From Pempheris klunzingeri (taxonomy: Eukaryota > Chordata > Actinopteri > Acropomatiformes > Pempheridae): a DNA stretch of 64,000 nt. Below are positions 47,401 through 57,819 of this stretch, piece by piece. The notes beneath the pieces are model-generated. The model saw nothing but the letters and a program-made list of their open reading frames with translations, had not been told where the DNA came from and did not search any database. The translations under genes and the position numbers were made by a program. The DNA lies in contig NC_092027.1 in NCBI RefSeq assembly GCF_042242105.1, positions 884,006-948,005 on the forward strand, read 5' to 3'. Every line of letters starts with the position of its first letter. The first letter of the stretch is position 1.

Positions 47401-48427
47401 TAGTACTCTCCCTGTGTACTAGTACTCTCTCCTGTGTACTAGTACTCTCTCCCTGTGTACTAGTACTCTCTCCTGTGTACTAGTACTCTCCTGTGTACTA
47501 GTACTCTCTCCTGTGTACTAGTACTCTCCCTCTGTGTACTAGTACTCTCCCTGTGTACTAGTACTCTCCCTGTGTACTAGTACTCTCTCCTGTGTACTAG
47601 TACTCTCCCTGTGTACTAGTACTCTCTCCTGTGTACTAGTACTCTCTCCTGTGTACTAGTACTCTCTCCTGTGTACTAGTACTCTCTCCCTGTGTACTAG
47701 TACTCTCTCCTGTGTACTAGTACTCTCCCTGTGTACTAGTACTCTCTCCTGTGTACTAGTACTCTCCCTGTGTACTAGTACTCTCTCCTGTGTACTAGTA
47801 CTCTCTCCCTGTGTACTAGTACTCTCCCTGTGTACTAGTACTCTCTCTGTGTACTAGTACTCTCCCTGTGTACTAGTACTCTCCTGTGTACTAGTACTCT
47901 CTCCCTGTGTACTAGTACTCTCTCTGTGTACTAGTACTCTCTCCTGTGTACTAGTACTCTCCCTGTGTACTAGTACTCTCTCCTGTGTACTAGTACTCTC
48001 TCCTGTGTACTAGTACTCTCTCCCTGTGTACTAGTACTCTCTCTGTGTACTAGTACTCTCCTGTGTACTAGTACTCTCCCTGTGTACTAGTACTCTCCCT
48101 GCAGTAAACCCTCTCAGTCTTCTTCCAGCTGTGGTAAAGGGGGCTCACAGACCGACCTTCCTCCGGGTTCCTCCTGCCCTCCTCGGACCTCAGGCCGTCC
48201 AGCTGTCTCCGCTGCCGGTCTATCTGCTCCCGGTACCGGCTCACCGTTTTCACGAACTCTCCCAGGATGTCGTCCACCGCCGCCGCCAGCCGCTCGGTAA
48301 CGAACATCCTCAGGGTCTCCGTCTCTGACGGCGGGCCGCTCTGAGGGTCCACGCCGCCGAAACCCTCCACCGCTCCGGGAGGGGACGGAGAGGAGGGCGG
48401 GGGGAACATGTGCCGGTCTGCGGACAT
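44472..48427 (-). CDS. C2H2 zinc-finger protein, gene E (7 fingers)
   Basis: Exon 1 is 48427-48157 (same [13 protein letters not shown] exon as B and D, donor G|GTCGGT). Exon 2 is 45619-44472 (acceptor TGTCCACAG, then ACGTCCAGC). Together they give 472 residues. The linker is nearly identical to gene C ([46 protein letters not shown]). Seven fingers follow: CSICCKRY, CAVCKTSF, CSVCGKIF, CSVCKASF, CLVCGKRF, CSICGKGF, CSVCDKRF, the last C2HC (KKHKC). Helix residues -1,2,3,6: LRYA, FNSN, RDNQ, LGNK, QGYQ, RETQ, QHNK. The last finger equals that of gene C, while the middle ones differ. Intron 1 is about 90 percent minisatellite. Presumed nuclear DNA-binding factor of unknown target. Confidence 0.85.
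45832..48102. repeat. Minisatellite array 3, core GTACTAGTAC, in gene E intron 1
   Basis: About 2.27 kb, roughly 115 units, the longest of the three arrays. It contains a visible higher-order repeat: the block of units around 45849-46070 recurs at about 46090-46290, including the rare CTATGTACTAG variant. It ends about 55 bases from the exon 1 donor. Confidence 0.97.
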
Positions 48428-49549
48428 GTTGCTTTGACTTTCCGCCTCTGGCTGCTGATATGAAGCGTTTGGTCCTGAAAAACAGCCCAAACTCGGAGTT
48501 AATATCGTTGGAGGAGAAGAAGACACCGACAGAGGAGCGACGGACCGGGCAGAGCTCCGACACTGAAAGAGTCCGGGGGGAAACGAGGTGTGGTGCTGAA
48601 TGGTTCCGGGAGAACAACACGGATCATTAAACATGACAAGTGGTGGAAGAAATCCTCTTTTACTTCATGAAGCAGCACTAACACTCCTCTGTCAGACACT
48701 CTGGGACTAGATACACACCTGGATTTAAGTTTTTACTTATTAGCAAAGCGTTCCATACTTTATTTTTACCAGATAAATCTGAGGCCTTGTCAGAAGATTA
48801 ATGGGAGAAGAAAGAAGAAAAAACAAAAACACACATTAATAATATTAGAGATGTTCTATAAGTGGACAAGTTTTACTTCACTTTGTTTTTAAAGTTTTCT
48901 CTAATCTTTAATATATCTTTATGTTGTAGTTTAATCTTTTCTGTTCCAACAGTTATTGAAATCAAACCATGTGAGAAGCTAACTGTTGTTAGCTGTTCAA
49001 TGCTTCATAGAATAACCTCTAATAGTGACACAGAATAATAACCTTTATGTGGTACGGTAAAGGATAAACACGCCCTTTTATTCACGAGTACTGAAGCACT
49101 GATTCATTTCTTTTCTCCGACACTCTGTGGACAAACAGTGACTGAACCTGATTAAAGCAAAGGGAACATGAACTCCACCCTGTTGGCTGCAGCAGAGACT
49201 GGTTCTGCTTTTCTTTCTCACGTTGGATCAAACTGGTCTCGAAACTGGTTTCGCCTCCTGCTCTGAGCTCGGTAACCACGGCAACAGTAAGGCATCACTG
49301 CTGAACCATAGCAACAGACAGGTTTCAGTACTAAAGATAAAAGCAGCGTGTCTTACTGTACCGTGAAGTTTGATTACCGAGAAAGAACATCAGTTTTTGG
49401 TGGTTAAACATACGTTAAAGTCAGTTTGTGTTTTAAAACAAGTCACCTGATATGAAAAGTATCAGTCAAACTGCACTAAAGTGCTTCAGAGTGAATGAAT
49501 AAATGGACGAGATCAGGTGGGGGACAGCAGGGGACAAACAGCTGCAGTC
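48428..49549. other. Gene E 5' flank
   Basis: 48428-48725 matches the 5' flank of gene B almost base for base, then the two diverge. An X-box (GTAACCACGGCAAC, 49272-49285) lies about 0.85 kb upstream of exon 1. No further gene. Confidence 0.6.
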
Positions 49550-50309
49550 AAATCACAGAAATATTTACATCCTGTTCGACTTTTCACAGTCTAAGTTTGT
49601 CAGTTTTACCTTTAGTTTAACGATGCAGCTGCTATAACTGAGGAGAGAACTGGAGAAAGATTAAAACATTTTACTGATTAAGTTCAGCCTACATAGACAA
49701 TGACTGTAAAGGCGGCGTCTTTATAAATGATACGATTCCTAAATTCAAGAAATGAAATTTACAGACCAAAAGTTCTCACAGCTCCAAATGACGGCACGGA
49801 AGAAAATCATGAAACTCTCTCAGAAGCTTTTATTTACAGGTTTATTTATATTTATAATGTGGGAATGTGTGTGTTTCTGTATTCTCTCCTTTGTCGGCTG
49901 TAAAGAGCACTTTAACTGCTTGTTAATAATTTACAATAATAACTGTTATTATTGTTATAAGTGAGTTTAGTTATTTGATACTAAACGTGAAAATGTTATT
50001 AATTTATTTTATATCTTACAATTTGTTACAGAAACTCAAGCGTACTCTGTTTTTAATTAATTTAATTTAATTTAATTTAATTAATCCAAGAACGTTCAAT
50101 CAGTGGAGTCTAACTAACTTACTTACTAATCGTGTCTAAAATGTATTTTAGTCATTTAGCGTGTTTTATGTTCCAGCAAACAAATGTGTTTTATGAATCA
50201 TAAAAGTATTTGTGGAGTTTGTAATTCAAAAATCAATATTTCTTTTCTTTTCATGTTACTTTCACGTGTCTCCACAGTTGAGCTCTTCAGCAAAAGCAGT
50301 ATGTAAATC

Positions 50310-50399
50310 TCTCTCTATGCTGATGATATACTGCTATTTATTTCAGAGGCAGTAAATATTTGTCAGACTCTTGTAGTTTTTGTTGAAAGAATAATGAAT
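50310..50399 (+). mobile_element. LINE reverse transcriptase remnant (YADD box), unit 1
   Basis: Translation gives SLYADDILLFISEAVN, the RT catalytic box of an L1-like LINE, with no recognisable flanking domains. The same remnant is at 59972-60061. Confidence 0.6.
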
Positions 50400-50408
50400 G
50401 TTAGGTGG

Positions 50409-50409
<1 letters not shown>

Positions 50410-50455
<46 letters not shown>
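50410..50455. repeat. (CA)n microsatellite
   Basis: CA run; the unit 2 counterpart (60071-60119) is slightly longer. Confidence 0.95.
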
Positions 50456-50457
<2 letters not shown>

Positions 50458-50826
50458 TAACTGAATTCTTATTCATTAACATGTTCTTGCAGTGGGTTTA
50501 TGTTTACAGACAAATTACTTAAGCAGATAAATTTCCACAGTCATAAATACTTTCATATCAGTTAGGATTGACTACTATTTACTACAGACTACTATTACCA
50601 TCAAAAAAATTATAATGTGGAGTTTGTCTGGCTTTATAATTTCCTTTAAGATACATTATATATTATTATACATCATGTGGTGTTACACATTATTTGTATA
50701 ATCAAAGAAAATCTTTTGTCGGCTCAGTTTTCCTCTGAATATAATATGATCACTAACATTAATGAATATTCTTTAAGACACTTTGATGATAATAAACATG
50801 GAAACACCTGATCTGATGAACACGTC

Positions 50827-50832
50827 TTTATT
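50827..50832 (-). terminator. Polyadenylation signal for Ig light chain C, cluster 1
   Basis: AATAAA on the minus strand about 155 bases after the constant-exon stop codon. The match in cluster 2 is at 60491-60496. Confidence 0.6.
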
Positions 50833-50987
50833 ATGTGGAAACACTGAAATAATATTGAAACATTGCAACAAGCTGGTAAATACTGTTACTGAAACACGTC
50901 CACTAAAAGAGAGAGAGACAGTGTTACAGAGAGCAGACTGAGAGCAGCAGCAGAGTAAAACCAGTAGCACAGTCCCAGTGGGTCAGC

Positions 50988-51316
50988 TCAGGACCCGGGA
51001 CACTGGTCTCTCCTCAGTGTCTCTGAGACTGGAGACTGGGAGCCCTGGGTGGCCTCACAGGTCACAGAGCCCACCTTGCTCCACTGGTCAGCAGGGAGCC
51101 TCAGGGTGCTGCTCCAGCTGTAGCGGCCGTCCTTCTCCAGCACCCCGGGGCTCCTGCTCTGCTCCCAGCTGCTGCCGACGCTGCTGCCGTCCACCTTCCA
51201 GGCCAGACTCCAGCCTGAGGGGAAGCCCTTGTTGGCCAGACACATCAGCGTGGCCTTCCCCTGCTGCAGCTCCATACTGGAGGGGGGAAGCACCGTCAGG
51301 GTGGGACGGACATCAC
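50988..51316 (-). CDS. Immunoglobulin light chain constant exon, cluster 1
   Basis: Single exon, acceptor TCTCCTAG, phase 1 start matching the J donors, ending in TGA. It encodes one C1-set Ig domain of about 108 residues: [20 protein letters not shown], first Cys in MCLANKGFP, core Trp in LAWKVDG, second Cys in VTCEATQ, and a C-terminal DQC(PGS) whose Cys should pair with the heavy chain. Secreted or surface B-cell receptor light chain of the fish kappa-like (L1/L3) type, inferred from RSS arrangement and inverted V. It differs from cluster 2 by a single silent base that I could see. Confidence 0.92.
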
Positions 51317-52144
51317 CTAGGAGACACCAGTCAGATTAGAGGACGGCACAGCTGTCAATCAAACACCAGCACCTTGGACACCTTCACTGTGTGAGAGCTG
51401 GTTTTCTGCTTTCAGGAGCTTCTGTCAGTTTTTCTGCTCCACCAGTCACTCACTCACTGTTTCACTTCCCTTCAACAAACCTTTCATGCACATCAGCACA
51501 GAAAGAGTCCTGACATGACCTGAAATATATCAAAGTACACTGGAAATACAAGATTCACATCTATATTAATCAACAGAAAACTCTTTGTTCTTCTATATTT
51601 CATACTAATGAACACAAAAACACATAAACGCAGTTTGAATTAAATCCTAGATGACTGAAAATTAGTTCAGAGCACTGGTACATTTAAGCAAACGCATTTA
51701 CCGTCAAAACTAATAAAATGTCAAAAGTGAACCAGATCCACTTTTAATGAACATTATCAGCTAAAAATATCTGACAACCATATTAAAAATCTCCACACAG
51801 CAGGTTTGAACACCGAACAGCCTCAGAAACCTGTTGAAATGATTTCAAACAATCATCTGTTCAGAGATTTTGAAGCATTTTTAACATTTTCATCTTCATT
51901 CTCACTATTTAAAACAAATTTAATTCAAACTCGAAGCAGTTTAAAATGAAGGATTAATCACATAGAACATTTTAACTGCATTGAGTTCAACCTCAAGGTT
52001 AAGAGGAGAAACTGACAATGAAATTGAGTCTTCAGAGTGATTTCGATCAGTCTAATGTAATTTTAAATCTACTACAAATGTTCGGACACAGAAATGAAAT
52101 CCTTCTCTGATGATACGATATTTAATATTTGTGTAGAAACTTAC

Positions 52145-52182
52145 TTCCAACATCCAGTCTGGTTCCTCCACCAAAAGTCCAC
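52145..52182 (-). other. Ig light chain J segment 3 (nearest C), cluster 1
   Basis: 38 nt encoding [12 protein letters not shown] with a GTAAGT donor. A 23-RSS lies 5' of it on the minus strand: heptamer 52183-52189, 23-bp spacer, nonamer 52213-52221 (GGTTTTTGT on the coding strand). Confidence 0.92.
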
Positions 52183-52513
52183 CACAGTGACACAGACTGA
52201 CTGAGTGGTCGTACAAAAACCTCTGACTGCAGAGAGACACGGCTCTCTGACTCTGTCTGACTAAACTTCAACTACAAGTCCTCAAGTTTCAGCTTTAACC
52301 TGAAATCCATGACTTCTCTGCTCCAATCAATTATAGTAACTACATTCAGAATTGAATTTCAAATATTAAACTGCACTTTGGGGCTTTTACACAAAACTGC
52401 AGAAATGAGAAATTAAGATGTAAAATCACACATTTCAATTTGTAGAGAAAGATTCGTGTAGAAAAGGAAATATTGATCACTGATTGAATAGAATACATGA
52501 AAATAGGACTTAC

Positions 52514-52551
52514 TTCCAACATCCAGTCTGGTTCCTCCACCAAAAGTCCAC
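52514..52551 (-). other. Ig light chain J segment 2, cluster 1
   Basis: Identical [13 protein letters not shown], 369 bases from J segment 3. Its 23-RSS is heptamer 52552-52558, nonamer 52582-52590. This copy has no counterpart in cluster 2. Confidence 0.92.
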
Positions 52552-52882
52552 CACAGTGACACAGACTGACTGAGTGGTCGTACAAAAACCTCTGACTGCA
52601 GAGAGACACGGCTCTCTGACTCTGTCTGACTAAACTTCAACTACAAGTCCTCAAGTTTCAACTTTAACCTGAAATCCATGACTTCTCTGCTCCAATCAAT
52701 TATAGTAACTACATTCAGAATTGAATTTCAAATATTAAACTGCACTTTGGGGCTTTTACACAAAACTGCAGAAATGAGAAATTAAGATGTAAAATCACAC
52801 ATTTCAATTTGTAGAGAAAGATTCGTGTAGAAAAGGAAATATTGATCACTGATTGAATAGAATACATGAAAATAGGACTTAC

Positions 52883-52920
52883 TTCCAACATCCAGTCTGG
52901 TTCCTCCACCGAACGTGTAC
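52883..52920 (-). other. Ig light chain J segment 1 (nearest V), cluster 1
   Basis: Encodes [12 protein letters not shown], so it differs from the other two at the first codon. 23-RSS: heptamer 52921-52927, nonamer 52951-52959. Spaced 369 bases from J segment 2. Confidence 0.92.
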
Positions 52921-53321
52921 CACAGTGATACAAACTGACTGAGTGGTCGTACAAAAACCTCTGACTGCAGAGAGACACGGCTCTCTGACTGTGAACAACA
53001 GACTCAACATGAACACTTCCTGTTTTTCAAAATAAATGTATTTTATATGCAATCTAACAAAAAATACAACCTTTTTTTTTATGTTTTTACAGAAATATTT
53101 TTAAATTTATATGAAACTAAAATGTATTTCTTCAGCACTAAATCAAATTAGAACAAGTTCATTACAAAAATGCTTCACAGTCATCATATCAGATCCATAT
53201 AAAAATAATCACTGACACACTCCTAATCAATATTCTGGTAAATTGATCGATCCATTGAGAAACAGCATCATCAGAATAACCCAAGTCCCTGCTGGAGTCG
53301 GAGCATTTCCATAGAGAGCCA

Positions 53322-53368
53322 CTTTGCATCAGCAGCACCATGCTCCACTGCTCTGGGAGAGTTTATAG
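53322..53368 (+). promoter_or_regulatory. V segment promoter, cluster 1 (octamer-like plus TATA-like)
   Basis: CTTTGCAT (one mismatch to the Ig octamer ATTTGCAT) at 53322-53329 and TTTATAG at 53362-53368, about 80 bases before the leader ATG. Spacing fits an Ig V promoter. Confidence 0.5.
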
Positions 53369-53447
53369 TCCTGAGAGTTGAACACTGGATGACTGACAGC
53401 CGTCCTTCACAACAACAGAAGCCACAGAAATCCTCCTCATCACAAAC

Positions 53448-53930
53448 ATGACTCTGACCTCCGTCCTCATCTGGACTCTCCTCTGCTGCTGCTTCACAGG
53501 TAAAGTCCAGAGCATCAGACTCCTCTCCTCTACCAACATCCGTCCCTCTGAAATGAAGCCGACTAAACCGTGACGCTGCTTCATGTTTCTGTCTCTGTGC
53601 CCTCAGAGTCCAGAGGTCAGGTCACAGTGACTCAGCCTGGAGCAGTGAGCTCTGCTGTGGGAGGCTCCGTCACCATCAGCTGTACGACCAGTCAGGATGT
53701 GGAATATGTTGTTAGTGTCTACCTTTTATCCTGGTACCAACAGAAACATGGAGAAGCTCCTAAACCCCTCATTTACTGGGCTGATCAGCTAGAAACTGGA
53801 ATTCCAGATCGTTTTTCAGGCAGTGGATCAGGGACCAGCTTCACTCTGACCATCAGAGGAGTTCAGGCTGAAGATGCAGCAGTTTACTTCTGTCAGAGTT
53901 ATCACACCATCAACAGTCAGGATGTGTTCA
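53448..53930 (+). CDS. Immunoglobulin light chain V segment, cluster 1
   Basis: Leader exon 53448-53499 ([17 protein letters not shown], a signal peptide, donor GTAAAG) and V exon 53607-53930 (acceptor CCCTCAG), phase 1 junction. The V domain has first Cys in [31 protein letters not shown] and then a CDR3 start QSYHT. A kappa-type 12-RSS follows. The reading frame stops just past the heptamer in germline form, as expected of an unrearranged segment. It is on the strand opposite J and C, so joining must be by inversion. Functional-looking: canonical Cys, Trp and Cys are all present. Confidence 0.93.
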
Positions 53931-53958
53931 CACAGTGAAAAAGCATCGTACAAAAACC
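53931..53958 (+). promoter_or_regulatory. 12-RSS of V segment, cluster 1
   Basis: Heptamer CACAGTG, exact 12-base spacer, nonamer ACAAAAACC. It pairs by the 12/23 rule with the J 23-RSSs. Confidence 0.93.
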
Positions 53959-54027
53959 CCCTCAGTCAGTCAGACTGAACAGAAACTGAACTGCCTGCTG
54001 CAGCTGGAGGCTGATACAGTTCACTGA

Positions 54028-54060
54028 GAACACACACACACACACATACACACACACACA
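54028..54060. repeat. (CA)n microsatellite
   Basis: Short CA run with one TA interruption; the unit 2 counterpart (63330-63388) is about twice as long. Confidence 0.95.
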
Positions 54061-54474
54061 GTGTTAAATATATACATATATTTCAAAGATGTAATAGCTC
54101 CCAAGTCCAAGCCCACAACGCATCTCAAAAATAACATCAAATAACAAAAGGTGATGGAACATGTAACCACGCTTTATTTAAAAAAACAAACAAAACACTT
54201 CATTCATAAAACTTCATTGTAGCTGAGAAGCAAAAAAGAAGTGTGATATTTTGGGTAACATCATTAGCAAAGTCTTGTCCTCAGTACTTCAAAACTGCTG
54301 CTGCAAAAAAAAAAGACACATCAAGCATCTTTGCAGTGTTATTTCATTCTGCCTGTCTCACAGACACTTGTGTACTTTTAAATGATGGCTGTAAGTGAAT
54401 CTTCTCTCACAAACACTACAACTGAATGGTTTCTCCCCCGTGTGGATGACAAAGTGTCGTCTCAGAGATTCCTT

Positions 54475-55316
54475 TCATGTAAATCCTTGACCACAAATTA
54501 AACAACTAAACGGTTTCTCTCCTGTGTGAACTTGCAGGTGTTGTTTCAGATATCCCTTTTTTATAAATGTTTTACTACAAACTGAACAACTAAATGGTCT
54601 CTCCCCAGTATGGATTCTCGTGTGGTAAACCAAACTACTGCGGACACTGAAACGCACTTCACAAACTGTGCAACTAAATTTTTTTCCTTCTGAGTGAAGT
54701 CTAATGTGCCTCTTTAAGGTCAACTTCAAACTGTATCCTTTCCCACAAATTGAGCAACGAAATGGTTTCTCTCCTCTTTGAATTCCACTGTGTTTCTGCA
54801 GACGTCCCTTGTGGTCAGAGCTTGGAACATCTTCAGAGGAGCTGACTGGTGTTTTTCCAGTGTTACAGTCTTCATCACTCAGAGGATCTTCATTGTTCTG
54901 CAGAGAGTTTAAACCTGACTGAGGTTCTCTGGTCTCCTCCCAGTCACAACTGTCATCAGTGTCACACTCAGAGGACTGTGTAGTCTTCTCATGATGATCT
55001 GGATCAAAGTTCCCAGCTGGTTCTGATCCCCCACAGTCCTCTCTGTTCTCTTCAGTTTGGCTCTGATGAAGCTGTGAGGACTGAGGCTTCTCTTCATCAT
55101 CGTCTTCACTCTTCACAGCCACAGGACAGAATGTGATCTTGGTGATATCGGCCTCCTCCAGCCCTCCAAGCTGCTCTCCCCCCTGACTGCTCCAGAGTTC
55201 CTCCTCTTCCTCCTTAATGTGAGGAGGCTCTGGTGGCTCCTCCTGGTCCAGACTGGGGCTCCTCTGCTGCTGCTCAGGGGGAACCTCTTCTTTACTCACC
55301 ACCAGCTGCTGGACGT
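54475..55316 (-). pseudogene. C2H2 zinc-finger gene F, finger exon truncated
   Basis: The acceptor (CCACAG then ACGTCCAGC) and linker [17 protein letters not shown] are as in C and E, followed by [13 protein letters not shown]. Three full fingers follow ([24 protein letters not shown]). A fourth begins CLICGQGFT and hits TGA at 54475-54477. In the duplicate gene G the same codon is CGA (Arg) at 63786-63788 and two more fingers are completed, so F has lost them by a single C-to-T change at a CpG. The downstream DNA still encodes the lost fingers. The family exon 1 found upstream (58144-58302) also carries a stop. F is therefore a probable recent pseudogene, though a short product from another first exon cannot be excluded. 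Confidence 0.75.
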
Positions 55317-56420
55317 CTGTGGAAAAACCAGGAAGTACATAAACAGTTTAGAGAACCGTAATCTCCTGTTAACATTTAAAAGTTCTCTGTTCTACATTAA
55401 CATAGCATCATGCTGCCCTCAAGTTACGACAAGGGAAGTCATATACACAATATGTTTAGCATTCAAGTGGTCATGAGAACAACATGACACCAAAAGACTC
55501 CCTGGTGTCGGCCTCTAGAACCCACTTTAGCTAGCTAGCAGGTGGTTAATGTAGCATTAATGCAGGAAATGTGAGGCCACTGGAAACTCTCCTTCTCTTC
55601 TTTATACAAAATGACAATAGAGCAACTCACCATCCATCACATATTATCCTGAATTATCAAAATAATAATTCTGAAAATGTCAACAACTGAAAAACGTCCA
55701 CGTCTGAAGTCTTGAATAGCACAAGTTCAAATGGACTCTTGGCAGGAACGCGGCAAACACAAGGCACCATTAAGTTTAAAAAGACACAGTCTGGCCCTTT
55801 CTACCTCTCTCTCCTTCACGCTCCTTTACAACTTGCCTTGCAGGGTTGAGCCCTCAGCATGTTCAAATGTTTTAAATAATGTTATTAAAAGTAATAATAG
55901 TAGTTATAGCATTGTTCCGTATTGGTCCATATCCTGCCTGCATACAGGTTTTTGTATCTTCAACCTGCAACACCAACACTGGTGTCAGGTGGAAGGTGGC
56001 AGTGATCCACCTTTATATGACCACAGAACACCTGATCTAACCTCCACTACAGTCCATCAGAGGAGCTTTACAAGAAATTAGATGTCTGTCAAACTGAACA
56101 TTAAGTCAAGGTGATAACTACAAATAATAATAATAACAAATCTGGAACATGACATCAAACTCATGCTTAAATAAATACTTATATAATTTTTAAAATTTAG
56201 ATATCTCTCTAGAAACAAATCTAAAATGTCTGTAAAATGAGCTTGTTAGCATCATTAGCTATAGGCTATTAGCTTAACCAGCTGTTAGCTAAACCAGCTA
56301 TTAGCTTAACCAGCTGTTAGCTCAAAAAAAACAAACTGGAGAAATGTCACTTTTCATGTTACAAACTTGTGCTTGTTGAACAAGTGGCGTAATAAATGAT
56401 TTACTGGCTTTTACACATTG

Positions 56421-57030
56421 GTTTGGTTAGCTTCCTCTGGTTAGCTTCCTCTGGTTAGCTTCCTCTGGTTAGCTTCCCCTGGTTGGCTTCCTCTGGTTAG
56501 CTTCCTCTGGTTAGTTTCCTCTGGTTAGCTTCCTCTGGTTAGTGTCCTCTGGTTAGCTTCCCCTGGTTAGTTTCCTCTGATTAGCTTCCTCTGGTTAGTG
56601 TCCTCTGGTTAGCTTCCTCTGGTTAGTTTCCTCTGGTTAGTTTCCTCTGGTTAGCTTCCCCTGGTTAGTTTCCCCTGGTTAGTTTCCTCTGGTTAGTTTC
56701 CTCTGGTTAGCTTCCCCTGGTTAGTTTCCTCTGGTTAGCTTCCTCTGGTTAGTTTCCTCTGGTTAGTTTCCTCTGGTTAGCTTCCCCTGGTTAGTTTCCT
56801 CTGGTTAGCTTCCTCTGGTTAGTTTCCTCTGGTTAGTTTCCTCTGGTTAGCTTCCCCTGGTTAGTTTCCTCTGGTTAGCTTCCCCTGGTTAGTTTCCTCT
56901 GGTTAGCTTCCTCTGGTTAGTTTCCCCTGGTTAGTTTCCTCTGGTTAGTTTCCTCTGGTTAGCTTCCCCTGGTTAGTTTCCTTCGGTTAGCTTCCCCTGG
57001 TTAGTTTCCTTCGGTTAGCTTCCTCTGGTT
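56421..57030. repeat. 14-bp minisatellite, unit GGTTAGCTTCCTCT
   Basis: About 43 units. Variation is mostly C/T at two sites (GCTTCC or GTTTCC, CTCT or CCCT). Blocks of several units recur in the same order, showing higher-order duplication. Confidence 0.95.
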
Positions 57031-57339
57031 AGCTTCTTCACTATCGGTGACTGTCACTGAAACACAGAGCTTCCGGGATCTCGTGATGGTCCTCTGACAC
57101 CTGAGGCTCCGACACACGTGCGCGGTAGCTCATGAAACAATTGTATCAAACCACTGTGCCGAAGCGTGGTTTGGTGACGTGCTAGTGACGTCATACGAAT
57201 CACCTGACTGGTTCGGTTTTTCAGGTGAATCGCTTGGAGGTCTGGAGAGTGTTCAGGGATCACCTGTCTCTGGTTAATGCTGTCAGAGTTAGTAGTGCTG
57301 TATCAGACTGCGTATTTTGAGGAGAATCAGCGTCAATAG

Positions 57340-57542
57340 ATCAATAGATAGTTAGATAGGTAGATAGGTAGATAGGTAGATAGGTAGATAGTTAGCTACA
57401 CAGAGAGAGGAATAGATAGATGAATTAGTTACATAGTTAGATAGATAGATAGTTCTAAATAACGGTAGATATAGATCTATAGATATCTATATAGACAGAT
57501 AGATAGATAGACAGATAGATAGATAGATAGATAGATAGATCT

Positions 57543-57600
<58 letters not shown>

Positions 57601-57620
57601 CTATAGATAGATAGATAGAC

Positions 57621-57660
<40 letters not shown>

Positions 57661-57662
57661 CT

Positions 57663-57720
<58 letters not shown>

Positions 57721-57770
57721 CTATAGATAGATAGATAGACAGATAGATAGATAGATAGATAGATAGATCT

Positions 57771-57819
<49 letters not shown>

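Larger units (their letters stand above)
49550..54689. repeat. Tandem segmental duplication, unit 1 (Ig light chain plus ZNF)
   Basis: Near-identical to 59212-64000. Homology starts at AAATCACAGAAATATTTACA in both. The true right-hand end is unknown because unit 2 runs off the window. Offset is about 9662 bp before the J segments and about 9299 bp after, due to one extra J unit in unit 1. A decayed LINE RT box (50310), CA arrays and the light-chain exons are all duplicated. Confidence 0.95.

Noticed and set aside
49752-49964. 70-residue open frame duplicated at 59414-59626
   Set aside because: Its preservation is explained by the recent segmental duplication; the composition is AT-driven and no family is recognisable.
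57054-57263. Alternative gene F first exon (MTSLARHQ, donor TCAG|GTGTCA, phase 1)
   Set aside because: Phase fits by chance at the level expected; the peptide does not resemble family N-termini and lies in a palindrome-rich repeat-like block.
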